Below are positions 46,151 to 54,981 of a DNA stretch of 64,000 bases, piece after piece (the stretch's first letter is position 1; each line of letters begins with the position of its first letter). The notes under the pieces were generated by a model. It saw only the letters and a list, made by a program, of their open reading frames with translations. It searched no databases and was not told the DNA's origin. This DNA is from Lepisosteus oculatus (taxonomy: Eukaryota > Chordata > Actinopteri > Semionotiformes > Lepisosteidae). Both the position numbers and the translations under genes were made by a program. The stretch spans positions 40,590,975 to 40,654,974 of the forward strand of contig NC_090709.1 in assembly GCF_040954835.1 (NCBI RefSeq), read 5' to 3'.

Positions 46151-46649
46151 TTGTGAAGCATGGAGACAGGGTTTCGGGGGGACAACACCTTCGAAACTGC
46201 CGGTAGCGATTCGGCGACGGGCAGCCTGCACTCCGAGGTTTGGGGTGGTCTTGAGGTGCGACGTTCTGGGGGGGGACGCTGGTCGCACCCGCCAAAACAC
46301 CCCCCGAAGATCACTCCCCTCCCGAAAGAGCAAAAGGCGCCAGCCCTCTGCGCCCATTCATCGTCTCCAAAAGCACATGGTCCTTGTTTTAAAAAAGCAA
46401 AAAACAAAACACTTTTGGCAGAATTAAACACGCGAGTCCTGACAGGACGTGCTCTCATCTCCTGTGGGTCAGGCCCTCTGTGAGCTGCGCATTCTTCCTT
46501 TTCAGACACTGGAATCAAATCGTAAAAGTTATGATAGAGTGGCGAGGTCTCCCTGTGTTTCTGGGCCCCCACAAGAAATGTACGAGTCCCGTTTCTTTCT
46601 CGACCCAGGGACATCAATTCTCCAGAGTCGGACCCTCGATCAACACCTC

Positions 46650-47095
46650 ACCCTCACGTTGATCTATAGGGCTCTGCCTGGCCGGGCGCCTCAGTACCTG
46701 TCTGGGCTATCATCGCCCTGCTCCCCACCTCGCAACCTTCGCTCCTCCATTTCTGCTCTCCTGTCTGTCCCCCCAGCCCGTCTACACTCTGGGGGGCGAC
46801 AGGGCCTTCTCCTGCTGCGCCCCTCAAGCTCTGGAACTCTCTGCCCCAGGATATCAGAGAGCCTCCTTCTCTCAACTCCTTCAGATCCAGACTCCAAACC
46901 CTCTCCTTCAGAAGAGCCTCTCCTGAACTGGTCTCATCCTTCACCCCTCTGCTTCTCCTAGTGCCACCACCCCCGGTCTCCTCCGTGTGCTGTCATTGTG
47001 TTTGATCTGGTGTAGTCTTCTTATTTAGTGTTGTGGTCGTCCTGTAAAGCGCTTGGAGAAGCCACCTTTAAGGGCGCTATATAAAATAAAGCTTA
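46650..47095 (+). repeat. LINE 3' end (L2-like) with reverse-transcriptase tail
   Basis: One frame reads LIYRALPGRAPQYLSGL followed by NLRSS, the conserved C-terminus of L2-type reverse transcriptases (ALHGLAPxYLxxL…LRSS). A frameshift then moves the next part (GDRAF…APQALELS, matching GxRAFSxxAPxLWNxLP) to another phase. It ends in the typical TGTAAAGCGCTTGGAGAAG…GCGCTATATAAAATAAA tail. This is a dead copy truncated at its 5' end. Confidence 0.8.
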
Positions 47096-47149
47096 GGGGT
47101 TATTACAACACCGCGAGCGGAACCTTTTAGCCCACCACAGATCAATCCG

Positions 47150-47430
47150 GCTGGGCAGCTTGTTCCCCACCCCCACCCCCACCCCCCTCTGTGTACAGAA
47201 GAGCCTCCTGTCCTGACTGGAGGAGCTCACCCAGCTGTGTCTGGAGAGAAGCCCCAGGGTATCGGCTTCAACCACAGGGCTGGGCAGCCTGTTCCCCACC
47301 CTCGCCACCCTCTGTGTACAGAAGAGCCCCCTGTCCTGACTGGAGGAGCTCACCCAGCTGTGTCTGGAGAGGAGCCGGGGTATCGGCTTCAACCACAGGG
47401 CTGGGCAGCTTGTTCCCCACCCCCTATGCG
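47150..47430 (-). repeat. 121-bp LINE-tail minisatellite, cluster 3
   Basis: About 2.3 copies, LINE-sense on minus, directly after the L2-like LINE end. Confidence 0.85.
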
Positions 47431-47830
47431 CATTTCGAGGAATGGGCGTAACACGGGAGGTCTACATCCGCTCTAAAAAGTAGGGCCCCAGTTCCGTTCA
47501 TCGCGGTACTGTTCTCAATAACGCAACGTTCCGGTTAGGAGCATAGCTGTAGGCCCCTACGTTCTCCCCGGAGATGGTAACAAAACCTGACGTGGGCAAA
47601 GCCACCGGAGTTAAAACAGAAACTGTATTACATCTTCTCTTTAAGATATCTGACCTATATCTACGTCAAAAGGCCTTTGAAACTGGCCTCGTAGCACATG
47701 ACTGAAACGTCTGAGTCACCAGCAGCAACAGGCCGATCTCCCCCAAGTTTACTGGCATTGAGCACAGGAGTCACGATGGTCTGACTGATTTAACACAGAC
47801 TATAAAAAAGTGGATTTAAATCTGAAAAGT
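47430..47830. other. Unique sequence, no gene seen
   Basis: No tandem repeat, exon or retroelement tail was recognised in this 400-bp stretch. Confidence 0.5.
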
Positions 47831-47831
47831 G

Positions 47832-48015
47832 CAGGCTCTTCTGTACACAGAGGGGGGTGGGGGTGGGGAACAGGCCGCCCAGTCCATGTGGTTGAAGCCG
47901 ATACCCCGGCGTCTCTCCAGACACAGCTGGGTGAGCTCCTCCAGTCAGGACAGGGGGCTCTTCTGTACACAGAGGGTGGTGGGGGTGGGGAACAGGCTGC
48001 CCAGCCCTGAGGTTC
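47832..48015 (+). repeat. 121-bp LINE-tail minisatellite, cluster 4 (opposite orientation)
   Basis: About 1.5 copies with the LINE-sense on +, opposite to the neighbouring clusters at 47.2 and 50.6 kb. A fragment of the CA-rich minisatellite follows (48,020-48,090). Confidence 0.8.
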
Positions 48016-48223
48016 CACAGTTACACACACACACAGTTATCACAGGACACACACACACCCTGGACAGGACACCAGTCACAGCAAGGACTTTGGACTGTGG
48101 AAGGAAACCCACACAAACGCATGTCAACGTCGATAATTATTTAATACTCTTAACACTTAAAAGAATAAAGAGAAACTGGCTCACACCCAATCAAACTGAG
48201 AATCCTTCAGTGCAATTAAAAGG

Positions 48224-48245
48224 GTTTTATTACCTTTTTTATTAT
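48224..48245 (-). terminator. Candidate polyadenylation signals for gene B
   Basis: Two AATAAA hexamers on the minus strand (complements of 48226-48231 and 48238-48243) lie about 520 bp beyond the stop codon of gene B. They are the first such cluster downstream in unique sequence. The 3' UTR assignment is inferred. Confidence 0.4.
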
Positions 48246-48761
48246 ATAGAATTTGGTTAAAAAAAAAACTCTTAACAGTGCAAAATACAAGATATGTTAC
48301 AAAAATAAAGTTCTGCAAGCCCACCCCCACAAATCTCATACAAAAAAGTGCTTTGCTATATGGCACTGGAGGGACGGAGCTCTCCTGATCACGAACGGGG
48401 TGCTCCCAGCCCCATCGTTTTAAAGTGCTTCACGGGGACCCGTGCTGTAGAGACACCCCACTGCTCTTTAGTCTCTGGGGGGGGGTCAGGCTAAACGACA
48501 CCCCCGAAAAAAACGCAGATAGTGTCACGCCTATCAAGAGACAGCCCCGCCCTCCTGTGCCCAGCCTGGAAGCTTCAAGTCAATCCGGTAAGAGCTGTGC
48601 CACCACCCAGTGGATTCGAACTCGAAACCGCCCTGGTGGTGGTGGGGGGGGTTACCAGCCCAGAATCGCCCCCCCCCCACAGCTCGGCTCGGGATCAGGT
48701 GCGAACTCCGCACCGGAAGAACAGAGGAACCCGCCAGTCCGCAGGAGCCCGGCTCCGGTTC

Positions 48762-48892
48762 TCACACGGCGCGGGCTCGGCGACGCAGGACGACGGCCAC
48801 CGTCACGCCGACGAGGAAGAGGAAGAGGGCGCCCGAGAGGTAGGCCGGGACACGCCCCCGGGTTCCGGAGGGTTCTGTCTGAGCCTTGGGAT
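48762..48892 (-). CDS. Gene B exon 4: transmembrane segment and stop
   Basis: 131 bp after acceptor CCTGCCCTCCCCAG, ending at TGA (48764-48762). Residues 212-254: a polar stalk (DPKAQTEPSGTRGR), a hydrophobic stretch with core LSGALFLFLVGVTVAVVL, then RRRARAV and stop. The phase-1 start fits the domain 2 donor (G + AT = Asp). Confidence 0.8.
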
Positions 48893-49500
48893 CTGGGGAG
48901 GGCAGGGAGACGGAGAGAGAAAGACACACCACTGTTAATACAGTCCAGTCACACCCCCTCCGACCATCACACACACACACACCCTGGACAGGACAGCAGT
49001 CCATCACAGGACACACACACACACACTCACACACCCTGGACAGGACACCAGTCCATCACAGGACACACACACACACTCACACACACCCTGGACAGGACAC
49101 CAGTCCATCACAGGACACACACACTCACACACCCTGGACAGGACACCAGTCCATCACAGGACACACACACACACACACTCACACACCCTGGACAGGACAC
49201 CAGTCCATCACAGGACACACACACTCACACACCCTGGACAGGACACCAGTCCATCACAGGACACACACACACACTCACACACACCCTGGACAGGACACCA
49301 GTCCATCACAGACACACACACACACACTCACACACCCTGGACAGGACACCAGTCCATCACAGGACACACACACACTCACACACACACACACACACACACC
49401 CTGGACAGGACAGGAGTCCATCACAGGACACACACACACTCACACACACACACACACACACCCTGGACAGGACAGGAGTCCATCACAGGACACACACACA

Positions 49501-49533
<33 letters not shown>

Positions 49534-52500
49534 GACAGGACAGGAGTCCATCACAGGACACACTCACACACCCTGGACAGGACAGGAGTCCATCACAGGA
49601 CACACTCACACACTCACACACCCTGGACAGGACACCAGTCCATCACAGGACACACACACACTCACACACCCTGGACAGGACACCAGTCCATCACAGGACA
49701 CACACACTCACACACCCTGGACAGGACACCAGTCCATCACAGGACACACACACACTCACACACCCTGGACAGGACACCAGTCCATCACAGGACACACACA
49801 CACTCACACACCCTGGACAGGACACCAGTCCATCACAGGACACACACACACTCACACACCCTGGACAGGACACCAGTCCATCACAGGACACACTCACACA
49901 CCCTGGACAGGACACCAGTCCATCACAGGACACACACACACACTCACACGCCCTGGACAGGACAGCAGTCCATCACAGGACACACACACACTCACACACC
50001 CCGGACAGGACACTAGTCCATCACAGGACACACACACACACACACACACCCTGGACAGGACACCAGTCCATCACAGATCCCCATGACCTGGAAAGAGCTC
50101 TGAGAGGAGGGTCTGGAAAGGCGCTATATATTAACAACAACCACAGCAAGGGCACTGCTCACTAACAGAGGGCCGGATTCGGGGGGGACAGGACCCATCC
50201 ACAGAGCAACACCCCTCCTCCTCCTCCTCCTCCTCACCTTCCAAGCTCACGGCCAGCTCCACGGTCCCGATGTCCCTGCCCGTGTCCGGGTACCTCAGGG
50301 TGTAGAGCCCGGCGTCCTCCGGCCCCAGGGGCCCCAGCACCAGGTGGCCGTCCCGCGCCGACACCCTGCCCCCGTACGGCGGGGGGCAGCTGGGCAGGCC
50401 GTCCCGGACGGAGCAGAGCGGGCCGGGCGCCCCCCCCGCCGCGGGCCGGAACAGCAGCTCCGCGGGCCGCTCCGTGAAGAGGGGCAGGGACACGCTGGCC
50501 CCGCCGGCCGCCCTGAGGGACCGGCGGTACGCTGCGGCGGGAGAGAGGATCGGGTCACTGGCAGGTTGTTCGACACCCCCGCCACCCCTCTGTGTACAGA
50601 AGAGCCCCCCCTGTCCTGACTGGAGGAGCTCACCCAGCTGTGTCTGGAGAGAAGCCGGGGTATCGGCTTCAACCACAGGGCTGGGCAGCCTGTTCCCCAC
50701 CCCCACCCCCCTCTGTGTACAGAAGAGCCCCTCCCTGTCCTGACTGGAGGAGCTCACCCAGCTGTGTCTGGAGAGAAGCCAGGGTATCGGCTTCAACCAC
50801 AGGGCTGGGCAGCCTGTTCCCCACCCCCACCCCCCTCTGTGTACAGTAGAGCCCCCTGTCCTGACTGGAGGAGCTCACCCAGCTGTGTCTGGAGAGGAGC
50901 CAGGGTATCGGCTTCAACCACAGGGCTGGGCAGCTTGTTCCCCACCCCCACCCCCCTCTGTGTACAGAAGAGCCTCCTGTCCTGACTGGAGGAGCTCACC
51001 CAGCTGTGTCTGGAGAGAAGCCGGGGTATCGGCTTCAACCACAGGGCTGGGCAGCCTGTTCCCCACCCCCACCCCCCTCTGTGTACAGTAGAGCCTCCTG
51101 TCCTGACTGGAGGAGCTCACCCAGCTGTGTCTGGAGAGGAGCCAGGGTATCGGCTTCAACCACAGGGCTGGGCGGCTTGTTCCCCACCCCCACCCCCCTC
51201 TGTGTACAGCAGAGCCTCCTGTCCTGACTGGAGGAGCTCACCCAGCTGTGTCTGGAGAGAAGCCAGGGTCTTGAAGCCTTGAAGATGATGTACTGCGAAA
51301 ACCGGTTATGACGTCTCAAGGGACGCTCGACTGTCTCTTCCCCTGACCCTCACCTCTTTCTCAATCAGTCAGGAGCCCCTTCATGCAATACCCCCTCACA
51401 TCCAGAGCAGCAATAAGCTAGCGAGGAAAAACCGTCCTTCGGATGAGACGTCAAACCGAGGTCCTGACTCTCTGTGCTCATTAACAATCCCGGGGTGTCT
51501 CTGGAGAAGAGTAGGGGTGTTACCCCAGTGTCCTGGCCTGATTCCCCCCCCTGGTCTTGACCCATCATGGCCTCCTAATCACCCCCCACTCTCTGAACTG
51601 GCTCCATCCCTCTGCTCTCCTCCCCACTGAGAGCTGCTGTGTGCTGAGCGGACTGGAGCATCATCCAGGTGGGGTACACACTGGTGGGGGTGGAGGGGAT
51701 CCCCCTGACCTGGGAAGAGCTCAGAGGGGAGGGTCCAGCAAGGCGCTATATAAGAGCAAGGAATCACACACTGACTACCCTGCTGTGTGCTGAGCGGACT
51801 GGAGCATCATCCAGGTGGGGTACACACTGGGGGGGCTGGAGGGGATCCCCCTGACCCGGGAAGAGCTCCGAGTGGAGGGTCCGGCAAGGCGCTATATAAG
51901 TGTAAGGATCTCTTCTGAGAGCGATCAGTGCCTCCTCACCTTCCACCTTCAGCCCGTAGGTGGCGCCGCTGTGCTCGCCTCCCGCCTCCCGGTGCCAGGT
52001 GGTGTACTGCCCCTCGTCCGCCGCCGTCACCCTGTGCAGCACCAGGGCCCCCGCCCGGACCCCCGCCCGGGCGCCGAGCCCGTCCGGAGGGGAGCTCAGC
52101 GTCCAGTTCCTGACCCGGAAGTGCCGGGTCGCCCCCTCGTCGCCCCGGAACTCCACCTCCGAGTCGCCGGCCCGCAGGGGCAGGGCGAGGTCGTCTCCGT
52201 GGCCGACGGTGAGAGCCGCACTGCAGCAGGCTGACACGGGGCGGGGTTATTACACAGGTCGACACAACACACAACACACAACACACAACACACAACACAC
52301 AACACACAACACACAACACACAACACACAACACACAACACACAACACACAACACACAACACACAACACACAACACACAACACACAACACACAACACACCA
52401 GCCAGCAGCCATATCCCCCTGCAACTCACAACGACTGGAGCCCCAGCAGGTGTGAGCCTGGCCAGTACCTGGAGGGGAGACTCCTGGGAGGAGAGCTGAG

Positions 52501-53056
52501 GCTGCTGCTGGAGGAGGTGTGAGTGGGGCCAGCAGGGGGCGCTCTCACCCTGCGGTCTGTGTGGGTCCTGATGCCCCCAGTATAGTGACGGGGGACACTG
52601 GACTGTAAACAGGCGCCGTCCTTCGGATGAGACGTCAAACCGAGGTCCTGACTCTCTGTGCTCATTAACAATCCCGGGGTGTCTCTCGAGAAGAGTAGGG
52701 GTGTTACCCCAGTCTCCTGGTCAAATACCCCCCCTGGTCTTGACCCATCATGGCCTCCTAATAATCCCCCTCTCTGAACTGGCTCCATCCCTCTGCTCTC
52801 CTCCCCACTGAGAGCTGCTGTGTGGGGGAGCGTTCTGGCGCACTATGGCCCCAGGTGGGGCTGCACACTGGTGGGGGTGGAGGGGAGTCCCCATTGCCTG
52901 TAAAGCGCTTTGAGTGGAGTGTCCAGAAAAGCGCTATATAAGTGTAAGCAATTATTATTATTATTATATATTATACATATATATAATAAATAAAAGCTCT
53001 AACTCACCACGATCAGTGCAAGACAGAGCGCACAGGATGAAAAGCCATCTTGTCAT
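48762..53056 (-). CDS. Gene B: two-domain Ig-superfamily membrane receptor (4 exons)
   Basis: Predicted join on the minus strand: 53056-53008, 52230-51940, 50531-50238, 48892-48762; 765 bp, 254 residues plus stop. All junctions are phase 1 and every border is GT/AG. Layout: signal peptide (1-16), Ig domain 1 (17-113), Ig domain 2 (114-211), transmembrane segment (about 228-247) and a tiny basic tail RRRARAV. Neither Ig domain has the canonical B/F-strand cysteine pair. Domain 2 has C153 and C162 (C-x8-C). The F-strand motifs are DEGQYTT and DAGLYTL. Loss of the canonical disulfide with a kept D-x-G-x-Y motif is known for the distal domains of CD2/SLAM proteins, so a cell-surface adhesion or immune-recognition role is likely. 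The tail has no ITIM or ITAM, so signalling would need a partner. No exact family name is justified. Confidence 0.8.
48970..50075 (+). repeat. CA-rich minisatellite in gene B intron 3
   Basis: About 24 copies of the CCTGGACAGGACACCAGTC unit with variable (CA)n linkers, including a CAGGAGTCC sub-family at 49,400-49,590. It fills most of the 1,345-bp intron. Confidence 0.92.
50080..50140 (+). repeat. SINE/L2-type 3' tail fragment
   Basis: GAAAGAGCTCTGAGAGGAGGGTC followed by AAGGCGCTATATATTAA, the same tail as the elements at 51.7, 51.9 and 52.95 kb. Confidence 0.6.
50238..50531 (-). CDS. Gene B exon 3: Ig domain 2 with C-x8-C
   Basis: 294 bp. Acceptor CTCCCGCCGCAG, donor GAAG|GTGAGG. Residues 114-211. 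It aligns well with the lone 33-kb exon and with gene A domain 4: ASVSLPLFTE / ASLSVPLFTG, PLCSVRDGLPSC / SVCSVQSSTASC, GRVS…DAGLYTL / DRVS…DQGSYTV. This shows common ancestry and conservation of the unusual cysteine pair. Confidence 0.83.
50580..51270 (-). repeat. 121-bp LINE-tail minisatellite, cluster 5 (gene B intron 2)
   Basis: About 5.7 copies at an exact 121-bp step (for example 50991 to 51112), LINE-sense on the same strand as gene B. Each unit carries CAGCTGGGTGAGCTCC, a donor look-alike, on the gene-sense strand. Confidence 0.92.
51395..51765 (+). repeat. SINE/L2-tail element, copy 1
   Basis: Begins CCGTCCTTCGGATGAGACGTC (51,431) and continues through TGACTCTCTGTGCTCATTAA and GACCCATCATGGCCTCCTAA, ending GGCGCTATATAAGAGCAAGG. 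This is a widespread fish element sharing the L2-like 3' tail. Confidence 0.75.
51783..51910 (+). repeat. SINE/L2-tail element, duplicated 3' part
   Basis: A second copy of GTGTGCTGAGCGGACTGGAGC…CAAGGCGCTATATAAG immediately follows copy 1 (step ~140 bp). The 3' end of the element was therefore tandemly duplicated. It ends ~30 bp from the splice donor of gene B exon 2. Confidence 0.75.
51940..52230 (-). CDS. Gene B exon 2: non-canonical Ig domain 1
   Basis: 291 bp. Acceptor GCCCCGTGTCAG, donor GAAG|GTGAGG. Residues 17-113. B-strand-like DDLALPL, a glycosylation sequon N58-W-T, E-strand ALVLHRV and F-strand ADEGQYTTW. The usual cysteines at B and F are replaced (L/P and T). Two adjacent cysteines (18-19) lie at the mature N-terminus. 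Very G+C-rich. An upstream intronic (ACACAACA)n microsatellite begins only ~27 bp from the acceptor. Confidence 0.8.
52257..52398. repeat. (ACACAACA)n microsatellite
   Basis: 8-bp period, about 17 copies, almost uninterrupted, in gene B intron 1 just upstream of the exon 2 acceptor. Confidence 0.95.
52605..52960 (+). repeat. SINE/L2-tail element, copy 2
   Basis: Same element as 51.4 kb, from CGCCGTCCTTCGGATGAGACG to CCTGTAAAGCGCTTTGAGTG and AAAGCGCTATATAAGTGTAA, followed by (ATT)n. Better preserved than copy 1. It lies in gene B intron 1, ~45 bp from the exon 1 donor. Confidence 0.8.
53008..53056 (-). CDS. Gene B exon 1: signal peptide
   Basis: 49 bp from the ATG at 53056 to a perfect donor G|GTGAGTT. 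It encodes MTRWLFILCALSCTDR plus one base. There is a basic residue near the start, a hydrophobic core WLFILCALSC and a polar end, so this is a short signal peptide. It is preceded by GTAGGTGGCGCGAGG, in a CpG-containing stretch that may hold the promoter. Confidence 0.78.
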
Positions 53057-53139
53057 CCTCGCGCCACCTACGGAGAGAACAGATTCACACCCGTCACGAC
53101 CCAGAGGAAACTCTGAGGAAATGCGCTGGAAACGACGGA

Positions 53140-53345
53140 CAACGGGCTCTTCTTTACACTAGGGGTGGCGGGGGTGGGGAACAAGCTGCCCAGCCCACGT
53201 CGTTTAAAGACGATACGCTCGCTGACTTCACTCAAGACCCTCCAGTCAGGACGGGAGACGGTTTTTTTTTTTTTTTTTTTACGCGAAGGGTGGTGGGGGT
53301 GTGGCACAAGCCTGCTCCGCAGACGCCCTGGTTTCTTCTAAGCAA
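53140..53345 (+). repeat. LINE reverse-transcriptase tail remnants (two degenerate units)
   Basis: Frames read LFFTLGVAGVGNKLPSP and, after an 18-T tract, FFFTRRVVGVWHK. Both match the FFTQRVVGVWN-LP tail. The second keeps the W that the 121-bp minisatellite has lost, so these are closer to the LINE ancestor. Confidence 0.6.
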
Positions 53346-53349
53346 GGGC

Positions 53350-54095
53350 TGGGTTAATTCCTCGCCTCCTTGAGCCGCCGACGACCCAAGGGGGCGTCAC
53401 CGGCTCTGACTGGAAAGAGGAGAACAGGGCGGCGGTCTCGCCCACCGCGGCGGGAGAACCCCCCTCCTTCCTTCTGAAGAAAAGCCGCCACACGCGCGCT
53501 CGCGCGATTCGAGGAAACTGTCACCCCCCACCCCACGCACACGCCAGGTCTCTCAACGGGCAAGTCCAGAAAGTCTAGCAAAATAAACACTCGGGTTTCC
53601 GGCGCAACCCACAGAGCCTCGCACACGCTTTCCAGTAGCGAACATAAACATCACAGCTCTCATTCTCCCACCTCCCTCCGCCCAAGAACATCTCCTGAAC
53701 ATCCACAGCGCTTCAGCGCCTCAAAACGGCGCGAACGAACCGCCAACGGGTGTGGAACGATCCTGCGTGCGGACCGAAAAAACACGTTTTATTCAACTCA
53801 ACCGGCCCCACCGCTACCACGCTGCTTCGGAGGTCCTAGAACTCCGCCGGTCCCCTAATATTGACGACATTGAGAGGCCCAAACAAAAGCCGTGCGAGGA
53901 GGAGGAGAAGACGCCAAAAAAAAAAAAGATTGAACTCCTCGGCGATGTACTTTACAACTCCCCCACCACCCCCAAGATACAGTTAAAATAATATAAATAA
54001 AATGTACCCCCCCCGTCCTCGCAGGCGTCGCTCGGGTGCGACGTCATCAAGGGGCGACGGGAAGTGTAGTTTTCAACCACTTTTGGACGCCTGGA
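53350..54095. other. CpG-rich upstream region of gene B; no exon seen
   Basis: G+C- and CpG-rich unique sequence (53.39-53.60 kb especially, CGCGCGCTCGCGCG) upstream of the gene B start. It could include its promoter or a CpG island. No TATA box or exon with good borders was recognised. Confidence 0.4.
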
Positions 54096-54097
54096 CT

Positions 54098-54205
54098 GCG
54101 GGAGCGATCTCCGTCTTAACTTGCGAGATCATTAAAGCCAAGTCGGTATACTGGCGGGTGAACCGTGAGCACAGACGATCGAGATCAGAGCGTTATTTTT
54201 TCTAC
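54098..54205 (+). repeat. ~107-bp direct repeat, copy 1
   Basis: GCGATCTCCGTCTTAACTTG … GATCGAGATCAGAGCG recurs at ~54,505-54,610 with ATCTCCGTCTTCTTGCGAGACC and minor changes. Origin unknown. It resembles no RNA gene I can name. Confidence 0.6.
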
Positions 54206-54504
54206 TGTAGAAACCAACAACGACAAAAAAAAAGCCACATTTCCCGGCTGAAAGTGGACGATGAAAAGGCCCCAGCTCTTCGCCTTTTGACGCGCCGAAT
54301 GATGCGCTAACAGCACCAGCGATGATATTTCTATGCAGCTCTGTTTCATATGACAGGAGCGGGTCTCCAAACCGACTCTTTTTACCGTCCAGCTCTCCAT
54401 CGCACCCGGGGCCGGCCCGTCCCCATTTCTTCTCTTCTCCAGGAAGAAAAAGACGCAAGATATCCGAACCCTTTCCGTCCCCGCCTCCTCCAGAGAGAGT
54501 GAGA

Positions 54505-54610
54505 GTAACGATCTCCGTCTTCTTGCGAGACCATTAGAGCCAAGTCCCTATACTGTCGGGTGAATCGTGAACACAGGCTATCGAGATCAGAGCGCTAATT
54601 ATTTCTACTG
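54505..54610 (+). repeat. ~107-bp direct repeat, copy 2
   Basis: Second copy of the 54.1-kb unit, directly preceding a LINE 3' end. The unit could be part of a retroelement 5' or 3' untranslated region. Confidence 0.6.
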
Positions 54611-54611
54611 A

Positions 54612-54705
54612 ATTTCATTATTTTATTTGCTGTGGCAACACTGATTGTACCCATCGGTCATGCTAATAAAGCACCTCGACTTGAATTGAATTGAATTGTA
54701 AGAGA
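54612..54705 (+). repeat. Tx1/L1-type LINE 3' end
   Basis: TTTGCTGTGGCAACACTGATTG, then CATGCTAATAAAGCACCTCG and a (GAATT)n end. The same terminus recurs at 57,530-57,600, marking two LINE 3' ends in tandem. Confidence 0.7.
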
Positions 54706-54981
54706 GAGAGACAGGCAGACCTGACTGTCCAGAGAGGACAGGCTGTGCTCCCACTGCCAGCGGGGAGAAACAGAGACAGAGGTGCACTTCCTACTGCACT
54801 GTGACAGATACTCTGGGATTAGAGAAACATTCTTCCCGAAATTCAGAAATCTAATCCCAGAGTTCCCACACCTGCCAGAATCACAACGGGTCCCATTCCT
54901 ACTGGGAGAGGGAGGAGGGAACTCAGTTGAACTGGCAGCCCAGTATGTGATCTCCTGTCCCAGCCTGAGGAACAGACAGTG
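54706..54981 (+). repeat. LINE (Tx1/L1-type) reverse-transcriptase C-terminus, 5'-truncated
   Basis: One open frame reads HFLLHCDRYSGIRETFFPKF, then FLLGEG, then AAQYVISC and a TGA at 54979-54981. This is the characteristic C-terminal end of Tx1-like LINE polymerases (H-FLL-C-Y-IR…LLGEG…AAQYI). It is a truncated inactive fragment. Its stop codon and flanking sequence seed the 66-bp minisatellite that follows. Confidence 0.8.

Noticed and set aside
44825-46357. Minus-strand frames of 240-510 codons rich in STPNNLGLTT and KPAPQKRTTCLPP
   Set aside because: Overlapping open frames in all three phases of a ~62-bp repeat with non-multiple-of-3 length changes; no splice or domain evidence.
46650-47095. 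Host gene with a LYRALPGRAPQYLSGL motif
   Set aside because: The motif is the C-terminal end of L2-like reverse transcriptase, followed by a frameshift and the characteristic GCGCTATATAA tail.
50580-51270. G-quadruplex arrays in the 121-bp units
   Set aside because: Each unit has only three adjacent G-tracts (G6-T-G5-T-G4 type). A fourth tract within a short loop is missing, so the standard four-tract rule is not met.
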